A stretch of DNA of 64,000 nucleotides, taken from positions 1,618,001 through 1,682,000 of the forward strand of contig NZ_CP122960.1 in NCBI RefSeq assembly GCF_029854195.1, given 5' to 3'. Positions 50,571-60,063 of the stretch are shown here, piece after piece. The notes below the pieces were generated by a model, which was not told where the DNA came from, did no database searches, and saw only the letters and a list, made by a program, of their open reading frames with translations. The DNA comes from Amylibacter sp. IMCC11727 (lineage in GTDB: Bacteria; Pseudomonadota; Alphaproteobacteria; Rhodobacterales; Rhodobacteraceae). A program made the translations under genes and the position numbers. Positions within the stretch are counted from its first letter, which is position 1, and each line of letters opens with the position of its first letter.

Positions 50571-51955
50571 GCGTGGATTGCGCCGTCACCACAGGCGAGC
50601 GCGGCTTCGCGCACCGCTTCGGAGAATGTGGGGTGAGCGTGGCAGGTGAGGGCGATGTCTTGGGCGGAGGCGCCAAATTCCATCGCTACGCAGATTTCGT
50701 GGATCATGTCGCCTGCCGCAGGGCCGATCAGATGACAGCCCAAAATGCGGTCGGTTTCGGCATCCGCCAAAATTTTCACGAACCCATCGGATTGATGCAC
50801 CGCCTTGGCACGGCCATTGCCTTTGAAGCTGAATTTACCAGCTTTATATGCGATGCCTTCGTCTTTGAGTTGTTCTTCGGTTTTGCCGACACTGGCCACT
50901 TCGGGGGTGGTGTAGATCACACCTGGAATGACGCCGTAGTTTACGTGGCCATGGTTGCCAGCAAGGACCTCGGCGACGGCCATGCCTTCGTCTTCGGCTT
51001 TGTGGGCGAGCATGGGGCCTTCGATCACATCACCAATGGCGTAGATGCCGTCGATGTTGGTTTTCCAATGATCATCGGTTTTGACCTGACCGCGGTCGGT
51101 CATTTCACCGCCAAGATCCGTAAAGCCAAGGTTATCGGTGAACGGACGGCGGCCCGTGGCCACGAGGACGACATCGGCATCAAGCGTATGTTCGCCGCCT
51201 TTTTTGCGATCTTCGTAGGTGAGTTTTGCTTTGGTTTTGGAGGCTTCGACGGATTGCACCGCAGCGTTCAAAATGAAGGTAAGTCCTTGTTTTTTCAATG
51301 TGCGTTGAAAGGTTTTGCCTGTGTCTTTGTCCATGCCAGGGGTGATGTGGTCAAGGTATTCGATCACTGTGACCTCGGTTCCCAAGCGGGCGTAAACAGA
51401 GCCGAGTTCAAGCCCGATGACACCCGCACCGATGACGGCCATGGTTTTTGGCACTTTGTTCAATTCGAGCGCACCTGTGGAGGTAACAACCACCTTTTCG
51501 TCCACATCCACACCTTTGAGGGTGGAAGGTTCAGAGCCTGTGGCGATGACGATGTTTTTGGCGGTATGCTTTTCGTCACCAACTGTGACTTCGCCTTTGG
51601 CGGTGATTTTACCCCAGCCCTGAATGTGATCGACTTTGTTCTTTTTCAGCAAGAACGCCACGCCGCCTGTGTTTTGATCGATGGTGTCCTGTTTGTAGGC
51701 CAGCATTTGTTTCCAATCCACGGACGGGGATTTGCCTTTAAGGCCCATGGCGGCGAAGTTGTGTTCGGCTTCGTGGAGCATGTGGGAGGCGTGTAAGAGC
51801 GCTTTTGACGGGATGCAGCCCACGTTGAGGCAGGTGCCGCCGAGGGTTTCGCGGCCTTCAACCACAGCCGTTTTCAGGCCGAGTTGGGCGCAGCGAATGG
51901 CACAGACATAGCCGCCGGGCCCGCCACCGATGATGATTACGTCATAGTCTGCCAT
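50567..51955 (-). CDS. lpd: dihydrolipoyl dehydrogenase (E3)
   Basis: A 462-residue flavoprotein that reoxidises the lipoyl groups of 2-oxoacid dehydrogenases. FAD motif IIIGGGPGGYVCAI, redox disulfide GGTCLNVGCIPSK, NAD motif GAGVIGLELGS, FAD motif GDVIEGPMLAHKAEDEG and the C-terminal catalytic HAHPTFSE with His-Glu are all present. It follows the small genes downstream of sucB and is probably E3 for the sucAB complex. Its stop overlaps the polysaccharide-lyase start. Confidence 0.95.
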   Translation of the reverse strand: MADYDVIIIGGGPGGYVCAIRCAQLGLKTAVVEGRETLGGTCLNVGCIPSKALLHASHMLHEAEHNFAAMGLKGKSPSVDWKQMLAYKQDTIDQNTGGVAFLLKKNKVDHIQGWGKITAKGEVTVGDEKHTAKNIVIATGSEPSTLKGVDVDEKVVVTSTGALELNKVPKTMAVIGAGVIGLELGSVYARLGTEVTVIEYLDHITPGMDKDTGKTFQRTLKKQGLTFILNAAVQSVEASKTKAKLTYEDRKKGGEHTLDADVVLVATGRRPFTDNLGFTDLGGEMTDRGQVKTDDHWKTNIDGIYAIGDVIEGPMLAHKAEDEGMAVAEVLAGNHGHVNYGVIPGVIYTTPEVASVGKTEEQLKDEGIAYKAGKFSFKGNGRAKAVHQSDGFVKILADAETDRILGCHLIGPAAGDMIHEICVAMEFGASAQDIALTCHAHPTFSEAVREAALACGDGAIHA

Positions 51956-52016
51956 GTCATGTCCTTTCGAGGAAATCTTTAAGACTTTTTACTGTGTGTT
52001 TGTGCGAAGTGCCAGA

Positions 52017-52400
52017 TCATTCGCGGTTTGGGTTGGGTGTTTCAGGAAGGTTTGATCGGTGCATTGGGCGGTATTGCTGCGTGGCCCATAGGATCAGCAT
52101 GAGGCCGATCAGGATTGGCGCGGGCAGCAGAAAGAGTGAGGATTGTGTGGCGTAAACGGCGACCATGACCCGATCAAAGGTGGCGGCGGTGTAGGCGAGA
52201 TAGATCGGGATCACAAGGAGCGAGCGGCGGGTGTGCGCAAAGAAGACAGCGACGGACAAGGGCATTGTAAACCAGTGTTCGTACAAATCTCCGCCAAGGT
52301 TGCCCGCAAAGCTGAGGCAAACGGCACCTGCCAGACAGACGGTCGTGAGCCAAAAGAGCAGCGTGGGCAGCATAGAGCCGTTTGTCGGGGGACGATACAC
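52017..52400 (-). CDS. small membrane protein in the suc-lpd cluster
   Basis: A protein of about 127 residues from GTG 52400, or 118 from ATG 52373; neither has a strong Shine-Dalgarno, though the GTG lies 2 nt after the VOC stop. Four hydrophobic segments are visible (LLFWLTTVCLAGAVCLSF, MPLSVAVFFAH, LLVIPIYLAYTAAT, LFLLPAPILIGLMLILW). No family recognised. Confidence 0.65.
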   Translation of the reverse strand: MYRPPTNGSMLPTLLFWLTTVCLAGAVCLSFAGNLGGDLYEHWFTMPLSVAVFFAHTRRSLLVIPIYLAYTAATFDRVMVAVYATQSSLFLLPAPILIGLMLILWATQQYRPMHRSNLPETPNPNRE

Positions 52401-52402
52401 GG

Positions 52403-53053
52403 TTAACCGACCACCATGGTACGTCCGTCGGGCGTGGTGTAGGTGGCTGTGATGTGTTTTTCAGAGCCGTGTTCCACAAAGAGGCGGTTGTCTTGAACGT
52501 TTATCGCAGTGAATAGCGCGGTGAGCGCATCCGCATCGGGTGTGGCGATGGTGAGTTTGGTGAGGATCAGGCCCGCGTCTGGCATGGTGTGCGACACGTG
52601 TGGGCCAGCGGGCCATTCGATCAGAGGCGGGGCCGCGCCATTGAGTGCCAATGTGCGGTCTTTGCGCAGAACAAGCACCCAGCGCAGATCGCCACGTGCA
52701 GCATCGACAATTTCCCCCAGATCGACGCCTGCATCGCGGGCCAGTTGCAGATCGCGGGCGGCATCGTCTGTGCGCAGGATGACGTTTTGGATGTGGGGGC
52801 CAGCGGCGGTTTTGGCCACCGTTGCAGGATTGTCGAGGTCAAAGGCCCGTGGGGTTGCGGGTTCTGGTTGGTTCGGGTCCTTGGCGATTATTTCGATGTA
52901 GCTGTCATCGCCCGTGGCCATCAGGCAGTTGTGTGTGCCCATGCCTTGGTGAACGCCGCCAAGGGGTACGGTGAGGCCCGTGATGTTGCGCACGTATTCT
53001 TGACCGATTTCAAGGGTTTGCGCGGCGAGGGCGAAGTGGTCGATGCGGATCAT
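52403..53053 (-). CDS. VOC-family glyoxalase-like protein
   Basis: A 216-residue protein opening with IRIDHFALAAQTLE and carrying the beta-alpha-beta-beta-beta VOC pattern, like the Glyoxalase_3 group (GTHNCLMATGDDSYIEIIA). The His in the first strand, Glu in YIEIIA and the later strand could bind a metal. Function unknown. ATG 53053 overlaps the previous stop (ATGA); the long frame further upstream is a neighbour in another frame. Confidence 0.8.
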   Translation of the reverse strand: MIRIDHFALAAQTLEIGQEYVRNITGLTVPLGGVHQGMGTHNCLMATGDDSYIEIIAKDPNQPEPATPRAFDLDNPATVAKTAAGPHIQNVILRTDDAARDLQLARDAGVDLGEIVDAARGDLRWVLVLRKDRTLALNGAAPPLIEWPAGPHVSHTMPDAGLILTKLTIATPDADALTALFTAINVQDNRLFVEHGSEKHITATYTTPDGRTMVVG

Positions 53054-53475
53054 GAGAGGTGTCCTGCTTGGCGAAGGCGTCGGGTTGCAAAGAGGAGTGC
53101 GACGAGGATCGCGATTTGCGCAGCACAAGGTGCAGCCACAACGGCGAGGATTCTGTAACCTGACAGACCTGAGGTGTTGAACAGATAGAATTGCGCCAGC
53201 GGTGCAACGTGCATCACGCAAGAGACCACGATGTAGAGGAGAGCGATGAGCAGGACCGCGCTGACCCAATGGGATCGTTTTCGTGTGGCAAAAATCAGGG
53301 CTGCGCCGATGGCCAACCAAAACAGGCTGTTGAGTACCAGAACGGCCTGATCCGAAGCTGAGTAGAGCGGATCTGTCCAAACATCGCCAGACGTGAGGAG
53401 GGTGTACACCGTCCACAAAATCGCAATGGCCCCAAGGGTGTAAAGCGCCGCAAATGTGATCGTTTGCTTGTTCAT
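53050..53475 (-). CDS. four-helix membrane protein of unknown function
   Basis: A 141-residue protein with four hydrophobic segments (TFAALYTLGAIAILWTVYTLL, AVLVLNSLFWLAIGAALIFA, AVLLIALLYIVVSCVMHV, ILAVVAAPCAAQIAILVALLF). ATGA overlaps with both neighbours. No family recognised; the context of MAPEG and VOC neighbours is the only hint. Confidence 0.68.
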   Translation of the reverse strand: MNKQTITFAALYTLGAIAILWTVYTLLTSGDVWTDPLYSASDQAVLVLNSLFWLAIGAALIFATRKRSHWVSAVLLIALLYIVVSCVMHVAPLAQFYLFNTSGLSGYRILAVVAAPCAAQIAILVALLFATRRLRQAGHLS

Positions 53476-53882
53476 ATCAGTGCCGCCAGAAGCATGATGA
53501 ACGTGGCGCCAAAGCCCACGAACCAGATGAACGAACGCCACGGGGCCCAGCCAAAGTAATAGGCAGGGATATAGGCGATGCGGGCGATAAGGTAGGCCCA
53601 AGCGGCAGTTGAGGTAACGCTGGTGGATTGATCCCCGAGCGTAACCACGACCACCGCGATGGTGAACAGGGTGAGGCCTTCGAAGTGGTTGTTAAAGGCG
53701 CGGAACAGGCGACCTGGCTTTTCGCTCAGCAGCTCTTGGACGGGTTTGCCAAGGCGGGCGGGATCGCGCGGTGACATGGTTTTGGCAGGGCCGACATCGA
53801 GGTTTGCTGAAATGGACATCAGCGCGAATTGCACGACTTGGAGAAGGGCCGCGTAGGTGAGGACGGTGAGTTCTGGGGTCAT
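53472..53882 (-). CDS. MAPEG family membrane protein
   Basis: A 136-residue, four-helix protein. FRAFNNHFEGLTLFTIAVVVV in the middle and YIPAYYFGWAPWRSFIW near the C-terminus are typical of bacterial MAPEG proteins (glutathione/eicosanoid-metabolism fold). A catalytic role is not known for this bacterial group. Overlaps the zinc-ribbon gene and the next membrane protein by 4 nt each. Confidence 0.84.
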   Translation of the reverse strand: MTPELTVLTYAALLQVVQFALMSISANLDVGPAKTMSPRDPARLGKPVQELLSEKPGRLFRAFNNHFEGLTLFTIAVVVVTLGDQSTSVTSTAAWAYLIARIAYIPAYYFGWAPWRSFIWFVGFGATFIMLLAALI

Positions 53883-54091
53883 GCTTTTTTCCCGGGTTTG
53901 TCAGCCCAAAGGACGGTGCCGTCATTGGGGCAGGTGATAGAGGGGCCGTCTACGCCTGTTTCGCGGCGGTTGTGCGCTTGGTACGGTATGTCGCCCTTTT
54001 TGGAGTGGGGACCGACGCCGACGACCACTTCGATTTCCGTGGTGTAATCGCAGTTGGGGCAGCGGAGGATTTCGGGTTTTAGGTAGGCCAT
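53879..54091 (-). CDS. small Cys-containing (zinc-ribbon-like) protein
   Basis: A 70-residue protein with CPNC near residue 11 and a second single Cys in TCPNDG near residue 54, so a complete four-Cys zinc site is absent. The middle (VVGVGPHSKKGDIPYQAHNRRETG) is polar. It starts after the terminator-like hairpin that follows sucB and leads the group MAPEG, membrane protein, VOC, membrane protein, lpd. Confidence 0.65.
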   Translation of the reverse strand: MAYLKPEILRCPNCDYTTEIEVVVGVGPHSKKGDIPYQAHNRRETGVDGPSITCPNDGTVLWADKPGKKA

Positions 54092-54158
54092 GGATTTGTG
54101 TCTAGTATCCTTTAAACCAAAGCGGCAGGTCGAAAGCCCAACCTACGGATGGGGGTAG

Positions 54159-54177
54159 GGCGGGGTTTTACCCCGCC
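54159..54177 (-). terminator. hairpin after sucB
   Basis: GGCGGGGT (54159-54166) and ACCCCGCC (54170-54177) pair around a 3-nt loop, 6 nt past the sucB stop. There is no T-run on the minus strand, so attenuation between sucB and the small genes is possible rather than full termination. Confidence 0.5.
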
Positions 54178-54183
54178 GCTGTT

Positions 54184-55701
54184 TTACAAATCCATCAACA
54201 ACCGTCGCGGATCCTCAAGTGCTTCCTTAACCCTTACAAGGAACGTCACAGCGCCCTTACCATCCACGATCCGGTGATCGTAGCTGAGGGCGAGATACAT
54301 CATCGGGCGGATCACAACTTCGCCGTTGATCGCCATGGGGCGGTCTTGGATTTTGTGCATGCCGAGGATGCCTGATTGGGGTGGGTTCAGGATCGGGGAG
54401 GACATGAGCGAGCCGTATACGCCGCCGTTTGAGATGGTGAAGGAACCGCCCTGCATATCGGCCATGGAGAGTTTGCCTTCGCGGGCCAAACCGCCCAAAC
54501 GACCGATTTCTTTTTCAATCGCGGCGAATGACATGCTGTCGGCGTCTTTGACCACAGGGACCACGAGGCCCGTAGGTGTGCCAGCGGCGATGCCCATGTT
54601 TACGTAGTTTTTATAGACGATTTCGTCGCCGTCGATTTCGGCGTTCACTTCGGGCACTTCTTTGAGGGCGTGGTTGCACGCCTTAATGAAGAAGGACATA
54701 AAGCCGAGTTTCACGCCGTGTTTTTTCAGGAACAAGTCCTTGTATTCATTGCGCAATGCCATGACCTCGGTCATGTCCACCTCGTTATAAGTGGTGAGCA
54801 TAGCCGCGGTGTTTTGGCTGTCTTTCAGACGGCGCGCGATGGTTTGGCGCAGGCGGGTCATTTTAACCCGTTCTTCGCGGGCGGCCTGATCTGCGGCTAC
54901 GGGTGCGGCGGGGGCTGGTGCGGGCGCTGGGGCCGCTGCGGGTGCAGAGGCGGGGGCGCTGGCGGCCTTCATCACGTCTTCTTTCATGATGCGGCCATCG
55001 CGGCCTGTGCCTGTGACTTGATCAGGAGACAGGCCCTTTTCCGCTATGAGTTTTTCGGCGGAGGGGGCGTTTTTCGTGCCGTCCTTGCTGATTTCGGGTT
55101 TGGCGTCTGCTTTAACCTCGGCGCTGTGGGCGGTAGAGGCCGCACCTGCACCAGAGGAGATGACGGCGAGTTTGCCGCCAGCTTCGACCGTGACGCCATC
55201 ACCTGCAATGATTTTGGACAATACGCCAGCGGCGGGGGCGGGCACTTCGACGCTGACTTTGTCGGTTTCCAACTCGCACAGCATTTCATCGGCAGCGACA
55301 GTGTCACCTTCGGCTTTGAACCATGTGGAAACAGTGGCCTCGGTGACGCTTTCGCCCAAGGCGGGGACCATGACGTCCACATCTTCGCCGCCTGCTTCTG
55401 GCTCTGCCTTTGCTTCAGCTTTTTCGGCTTTCGGGGCTTCTTTGGCGGGGGCTTCGGTTGCTTCGTCGCCTTCGGAAATAACGGCGAGCAGGGCATCCAC
55501 GCCAACGGTTTCCCCTTCGGTAGCAACGATTTCGCCGAGTGTTCCTGCAACAGGGCTTGGGACTTCGACGGTGACTTTGTCCGTTTCCAGCTCGCAGAGC
55601 ATTTCATCCACGGCCACGCTGTCCCCTGGTTTTTTAAACCAAGTTGCGATTGTGGCTTCGGTTACGCTTTCGCCAAGGGTTGGGACTCTTACATCAGCCA
55701 T
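54184..55701 (-). CDS. sucB: 2-oxoglutarate dehydrogenase E2, two lipoyl domains
   Basis: Dihydrolipoyllysine succinyltransferase, 505 residues. Two N-terminal lipoyl domains carry Lys42 and Lys148 (ETDKVTVEV, ETDKVSVEV). An Ala/Glu linker, the peripheral-subunit-binding domain (NAPSAEKLIAEKGLSPDQV), an Ala-Pro linker and the catalytic domain with HRIVDGKGA follow. E. coli SucB has one lipoyl domain. It follows sucA by 2 nt. Confidence 0.95.
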   Translation of the reverse strand: MADVRVPTLGESVTEATIATWFKKPGDSVAVDEMLCELETDKVTVEVPSPVAGTLGEIVATEGETVGVDALLAVISEGDEATEAPAKEAPKAEKAEAKAEPEAGGEDVDVMVPALGESVTEATVSTWFKAEGDTVAADEMLCELETDKVSVEVPAPAAGVLSKIIAGDGVTVEAGGKLAVISSGAGAASTAHSAEVKADAKPEISKDGTKNAPSAEKLIAEKGLSPDQVTGTGRDGRIMKEDVMKAASAPASAPAAAPAPAPAPAAPVAADQAAREERVKMTRLRQTIARRLKDSQNTAAMLTTYNEVDMTEVMALRNEYKDLFLKKHGVKLGFMSFFIKACNHALKEVPEVNAEIDGDEIVYKNYVNMGIAAGTPTGLVVPVVKDADSMSFAAIEKEIGRLGGLAREGKLSMADMQGGSFTISNGGVYGSLMSSPILNPPQSGILGMHKIQDRPMAINGEVVIRPMMYLALSYDHRIVDGKGAVTFLVRVKEALEDPRRLLMDL

Positions 55702-55703
55702 GA

Positions 55704-58661
55704 TTATTTACCTTCCAGTGTCAGCGCTTCATCCACGAGCGCTTGTTGTTCTGCTTTGTGCCGACTTGCGAGACCTGTCGCAGGTGAGGCAGATGTGTTG
55801 CGGCCCACATAGGTTGGCCGTTTGTTTTTGTGATCAATCCGCGTGAGAATCCATTCGATGTTGGGTTCCACGAAGGTCCACGCGCCCTGGTTCTTGGGCT
55901 CTTCCTGACACCAGATAAATTCGGCGTTGGGGAAGCGAGACAGTTCTTTGACCATGGATTGCGCAGGGAACGGGTAGAATTGTTCAAGGCGCAGCAAGTA
56001 GATGTCTTCGATGCCGCGTTTGTCCCGTTCTTCGAGCAGGTCGTAGTAGACTTTGCCTGAACAAATAACGACGCGTTTGATTTTGTCGTCCTTTGCCAGT
56101 GTTGTATCTGAATTGCCGTATTGCGCATCATCCCACAAAACGCGGTGGAAGGACGATCCTTCGGACATTTCATCAAGGGTGCTGACAGCCAGTTTGTGAC
56201 GCAGCAAGGATTTTGGCGTCATCAGGATCAGCGGTTTGCGATAACTGCGGTGCATTTGGCGGCGCAGGATGTGGAAATAGTTTGCAGGGGTTGTGCAGTT
56301 GGCCACAATCCAGTTGTCGTTGCCACACATCTGCAAGAACCGTTCCAATCGGGCGGAGGAGTGTTCTGGCCCCTGACCTTCGAACCCGTGGGGCAACAGG
56401 CAGACAAGGCCAGACATGCGCAGCCATTTGGTTTCACCAGAAGAGATGAACTGGTCAAACATGATCTGCGCGCCGTTGGCGAAGTCGCCAAACTGTGCTT
56501 CCCAGAGGGTCAGCGCGTTGGGTTCGGCCAAAGTGTAACCGTATTCATACCCCAGCACGGCATATTCAGACAGCATGGAGTCGATGACTTCGTATTTTGC
56601 GTGAGTGTCTGGGATGTGGTTGAGCGGTAAATAGCGTTCTTCGGTTTTCTGGTCGATGATACCAGAATGGCGCTGGGAAAACGTGCCACGGGTACAGTCT
56701 TGGCCAGAGAGGCGCACAGGGTAGCCTTCTGTTTGCAAGGACCCGAATGCAAGCGCTTCGGCGGTGGCCCAGTCGAAGTTTTTGCCCGTGTTGAACATCT
56801 CTTTCTTGGTATCGAGCAGGCGTCCAACAGTGCGATGCACGTTGTAGCCTTCGGGCAAGGTCGTAAGCGCTTTGCCCACCTTTAAGAGTGTGGATTTGTC
56901 CACTGCTGTGGCACCGCGCTGGTATTCTTCGCCCCGTTTATCAAGGTGCGACCAACGCCCGTCGAGCCAATCGGCTTTGTTTGGTTTGTATTCTTTGCCC
57001 GCTTCGAATTCTTCGTTGAGGTAGGCCTGGAAAGCAGCTTTTTGATCCTCAATCTCGCCTTCTGGGATCAGCCCATCACGCACGAGCCGTTCGGTGTAAA
57101 CGGCGAGCGTGGTTTTATGGCTTTTAATGGCGGAGTACATCTCGGGGTTGGTGAACATGGGTTCATCCCCTTCGTTATGGCCAAAGCGGCGATAACAGAT
57201 GATGTCGAGCACCACGTCTTTGTGGAATTTCTGGCGGAATTCCGTTGCCACTTTGGCGGCGTGAACCACCGCTTCGGGATCGTCGCCGTTGACATGGAAA
57301 ATCGGGGCTTCAACCATCAGTGCGATGTCAGTGCAATAGGGGCTGGAACGCGAGTTCGCAGGTGCGGTGGTGAAACCAATTTGGTTGTTAACCACGATGT
57401 GCATCGTGCCGCCAGTTTTGTGACCGCGCAGGCCAGAAAGGCCGAAACATTCCGCCACAACACCTTGGCCTGCAAAGGCTGCATCACCGTGCAACAGGAT
57501 CGGCAGGACCTTGATGCGGTCTTCGTCGTCGAGTTGTTCTTGTTTGGCGCGGGCTTTGCCCAGAACCACTGGGTTCACCGCTTCTAGGTGAGAGGGGTTG
57601 GCGGTGAGGGACAGGTGGACGGAGTTGCCATCAAATTCACGGTCTGAGGAGGCGCCGAGGTGGTATTTCACGTCACCAGAGCCATCGACGCTTTCTGGTT
57701 TAAAGCTACCGCCTTGAAATTCGTTAAAAATCGCGCGGAAGGGTTTTTGCATCACGTTTGACAGTACGTTCAAACGGCCACGGTGAGGCATGCCGATGAT
57801 GATGTCTTGCACGCCAAGAGAGCCACCGCGTTTGATGATTTGTTCCATCGCAGGGATCAGGCTTTCGCCGCCATCAAGGCCAAAACGTTTGGTGCCTGTG
57901 TATTTCACGTGCAGGAATTTTTCGAACCCTTCTGCTTCGACCATTTTTTTCAAAATGGCTTTGCGGCCTTCCTTGGTGAATTGGATTTCCTTGCCGAACC
58001 CTTCGATGCGTTCCTTGAGCCAGCTGGCCTGTTCCGCATCAGAGATGTGCATGTATTGCAGGGCAAATGTGCCGCAATAGGTGCGGTTCACGATGGCGAG
58101 GATTTCGCGCATGGTCGCGGTTTCAAGGCCAAGAACATTATCGAGGAAGATCGGGCGATCCATGTCTGCTTCGGTAAAGCCGTAGTTTGCAGGCTGTAGT
58201 TCTGGCAGGTCTGGGTTTTTGTGAAGGCCAAGCGGATCAAGATCAGCGTTGAGGTGGCCCACAATGCGGTAGGCGCGGATCAGCATCAGTGCGCGCACAC
58301 TATCCAGAACAGCATTGCGGACTTGGTCTTCGGTGACCGAGACGCCTTTTTCAGCGGCTTTTGCGGTGATCTTTTTCTCGGCATTGGCGCTTGGGTCGTC
58401 GCCCCATTGACCATCCAACGCTGCGGTCAGATCATCGGCGGGTTGTGGCGGCCAATCTGTGCGGGCCCAAGAGGGGCCAGAGGCTTCTGCCACCACTTCA
58501 CCAGACGGGTCACCCATCGCCTTAAAGAAATCTTGCCATGCGGCATCCACAGCGTTCGGGTCTTGGGCATATCGTGCATAAAGCTGTTCGATATATTCCG
58601 CATTGTGCCCTTGCAGGAAGCTGTCTGCATGGAATTGTGCGTTTGATGGATGTTCAGTCAT
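55704..58661 (-). CDS. sucA: 2-oxoglutarate dehydrogenase E1
   Basis: Thiamine-diphosphate-dependent E1o, 985 residues. The N-terminal helix (FLQGHNAEYIEQLYARYAQDP) that binds E2/E3, HRGRLNVLSNVM, and the ThDP motif GDAAFAGQGVVAECFGLSG with NNQIGFTT are present. It decarboxylates 2-oxoglutarate and transfers succinyl to SucB. ATG 58661 is used; the open frame upstream enters the neighbour. It starts 2 nt after the small secreted-protein gene. Confidence 0.96.
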   Translation of the reverse strand: MTEHPSNAQFHADSFLQGHNAEYIEQLYARYAQDPNAVDAAWQDFFKAMGDPSGEVVAEASGPSWARTDWPPQPADDLTAALDGQWGDDPSANAEKKITAKAAEKGVSVTEDQVRNAVLDSVRALMLIRAYRIVGHLNADLDPLGLHKNPDLPELQPANYGFTEADMDRPIFLDNVLGLETATMREILAIVNRTYCGTFALQYMHISDAEQASWLKERIEGFGKEIQFTKEGRKAILKKMVEAEGFEKFLHVKYTGTKRFGLDGGESLIPAMEQIIKRGGSLGVQDIIIGMPHRGRLNVLSNVMQKPFRAIFNEFQGGSFKPESVDGSGDVKYHLGASSDREFDGNSVHLSLTANPSHLEAVNPVVLGKARAKQEQLDDEDRIKVLPILLHGDAAFAGQGVVAECFGLSGLRGHKTGGTMHIVVNNQIGFTTAPANSRSSPYCTDIALMVEAPIFHVNGDDPEAVVHAAKVATEFRQKFHKDVVLDIICYRRFGHNEGDEPMFTNPEMYSAIKSHKTTLAVYTERLVRDGLIPEGEIEDQKAAFQAYLNEEFEAGKEYKPNKADWLDGRWSHLDKRGEEYQRGATAVDKSTLLKVGKALTTLPEGYNVHRTVGRLLDTKKEMFNTGKNFDWATAEALAFGSLQTEGYPVRLSGQDCTRGTFSQRHSGIIDQKTEERYLPLNHIPDTHAKYEVIDSMLSEYAVLGYEYGYTLAEPNALTLWEAQFGDFANGAQIMFDQFISSGETKWLRMSGLVCLLPHGFEGQGPEHSSARLERFLQMCGNDNWIVANCTTPANYFHILRRQMHRSYRKPLILMTPKSLLRHKLAVSTLDEMSEGSSFHRVLWDDAQYGNSDTTLAKDDKIKRVVICSGKVYYDLLEERDKRGIEDIYLLRLEQFYPFPAQSMVKELSRFPNAEFIWCQEEPKNQGAWTFVEPNIEWILTRIDHKNKRPTYVGRNTSASPATGLASRHKAEQQALVDEALTLEGK

Positions 58662-58663
58662 GG

Positions 58664-59305
58664 TCAATTTTCCTTTGCAAGGAAGCTGAGGTAGGTTTCG
58701 ATGATGGCGTCTGAGGGGACAGGGACGCCGAGGTCTTGGGATAGGCTTGCACGGTTGAGCGCGACGATGTCCTGACTGGCTTGGGTCTGGTCTAGGGAAG
58801 CGTTCGAATGAGGGATGCGCAAAAACAGGGGCATGGCATCTGGATTGGGGACGTGAGTGGCCCAATTGTCCACCGAGGACGCGCCCACGGAAAAGGTGCA
58901 GTGGATCGTTGTTTGGGTGGGGGAGACCGCGACCCATACAACTTTGGCCAGTTCAATTTGAGTGTCTGTTTGGCGGGTTAAAATGCGTGTTTGGGCGTCT
59001 GGTAGGTCTTTTTTGCGCAAAATCCCACGGGCTGACATGCGTTTCATATCCAGCACGTTGGCGAGCGATTGCCCGCCGCTGTCTCCTGCGAAATACTGCG
59101 GCATGCCTGTCCATGTGAGATGTTCAATCACCAGATCAGAGCGATCAGTTGTTGTTTCCCAGCCATCTTTGGCCAGATCGTCGGTGACGCTGGTCAGAGT
59201 GGTCGCGGGTTGAAAACAGGCCGAAGTGTCGAGTGCAAGGGCCGGGGCCGCAAGCGTGCAGGTGGCAGCACACGTCATCATGATGTATTGAAGGCCGTTA
59301 CGCAT
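58664..59305 (-). CDS. secreted protein of unknown function before sucA
   Basis: A 213-residue protein with signal peptide (YIMMTCAATCTLAAPALA). The mature part has two cysteines (TSACFQPATT and TIHCTFSVG), so one disulfide is likely. The order of strands recalls the other secreted protein at 37988. The start ATG 59305 overlaps the sulfotransferase stop by 8 nt, and the stop is 2 nt before sucA. No family recognised. Confidence 0.7.
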   Translation of the reverse strand: MRNGLQYIMMTCAATCTLAAPALALDTSACFQPATTLTSVTDDLAKDGWETTTDRSDLVIEHLTWTGMPQYFAGDSGGQSLANVLDMKRMSARGILRKKDLPDAQTRILTRQTDTQIELAKVVWVAVSPTQTTIHCTFSVGASSVDNWATHVPNPDAMPLFLRIPHSNASLDQTQASQDIVALNRASLSQDLGVPVPSDAIIETYLSFLAKEN

Positions 59306-59996
59306 CTTTGGGCTCCGCTGAATAGTCAAAGCGGTCAAACACCCAAGACTGCGCGCGCAAAACGGCATCTGTGGTGGCGGTGGTAAAGTAATCGGCCACG
59401 GGCACATCTTTGGGGCGCGAGGTCTGGGATTTGGTGCGTGGGATCGGTGTAGTTGGGGCAATCGGCAGGTTGAGCCGCTTGCACAGGGCGTGCAGATCAT
59501 CGGCCAGATGTTCAAAGCGAATGGCGCCTTTCATCCAGTATTTGCCCTTACGATGCACAATGGAGCGATCATCGCGGTATTCGCCAGAATGGAGAATAAA
59601 TTCCTGAAACCCGTCTTTCATATCTTTGAAGGTGTGAAAGGCGGGCCATTTGAAAAAGTCGTGCAGCCAGTGGAACATGCTGACCGCGCGATCAAACGGG
59701 TTTCGCACGGAGGTAAACCGAAAATATTCTTTCCATGTTTCACGTCCTAACGCTTTGCGGGCTTCCCAAACGGGAAGATGTTCGCGCCACATGGACACTT
59801 CGGCGATGTTTTTTTCGCCGTCCCACATGGAACGGTGTCCGATGATGCCTTCGACTCCTTCGCGGCCCATGGTTTTTTCAACCACGGTGTGGCCGCGCGG
59901 GGCGCACAGCGGTTCCAGATACAGTTCGATAGACGTGCCCGCCGTTTTACGGGTTTTCATGTAGATGAATTTATGGCTGTGACAGATTAAAACCAT
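59298..59996 (-). CDS. sulfotransferase family 2 protein
   Basis: A 232-residue PAPS-dependent sulfotransferase-like protein. The 5'-phosphosulfate loop is KTRKTAGTSIE (residues 14-24), and the 3'-phosphate motif is RFTSVRNPFDRAVS near residue 95, as in carbohydrate sulfotransferases. No transmembrane segment. Acceptor unknown; probably a polysaccharide or capsule unit. It lies 67 nt after sucD within the suc cluster, an unusual place. Confidence 0.85.
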   Translation of the reverse strand: MVLICHSHKFIYMKTRKTAGTSIELYLEPLCAPRGHTVVEKTMGREGVEGIIGHRSMWDGEKNIAEVSMWREHLPVWEARKALGRETWKEYFRFTSVRNPFDRAVSMFHWLHDFFKWPAFHTFKDMKDGFQEFILHSGEYRDDRSIVHRKGKYWMKGAIRFEHLADDLHALCKRLNLPIAPTTPIPRTKSQTSRPKDVPVADYFTTATTDAVLRAQSWVFDRFDYSAEPKDA

Positions 59997-60063
59997 CAGC
60001 GCACCCCGCTGACACGGCCAACAGGGGCCGTGATCGCATATTGGATGGGGTGCGCGTGGTGCA

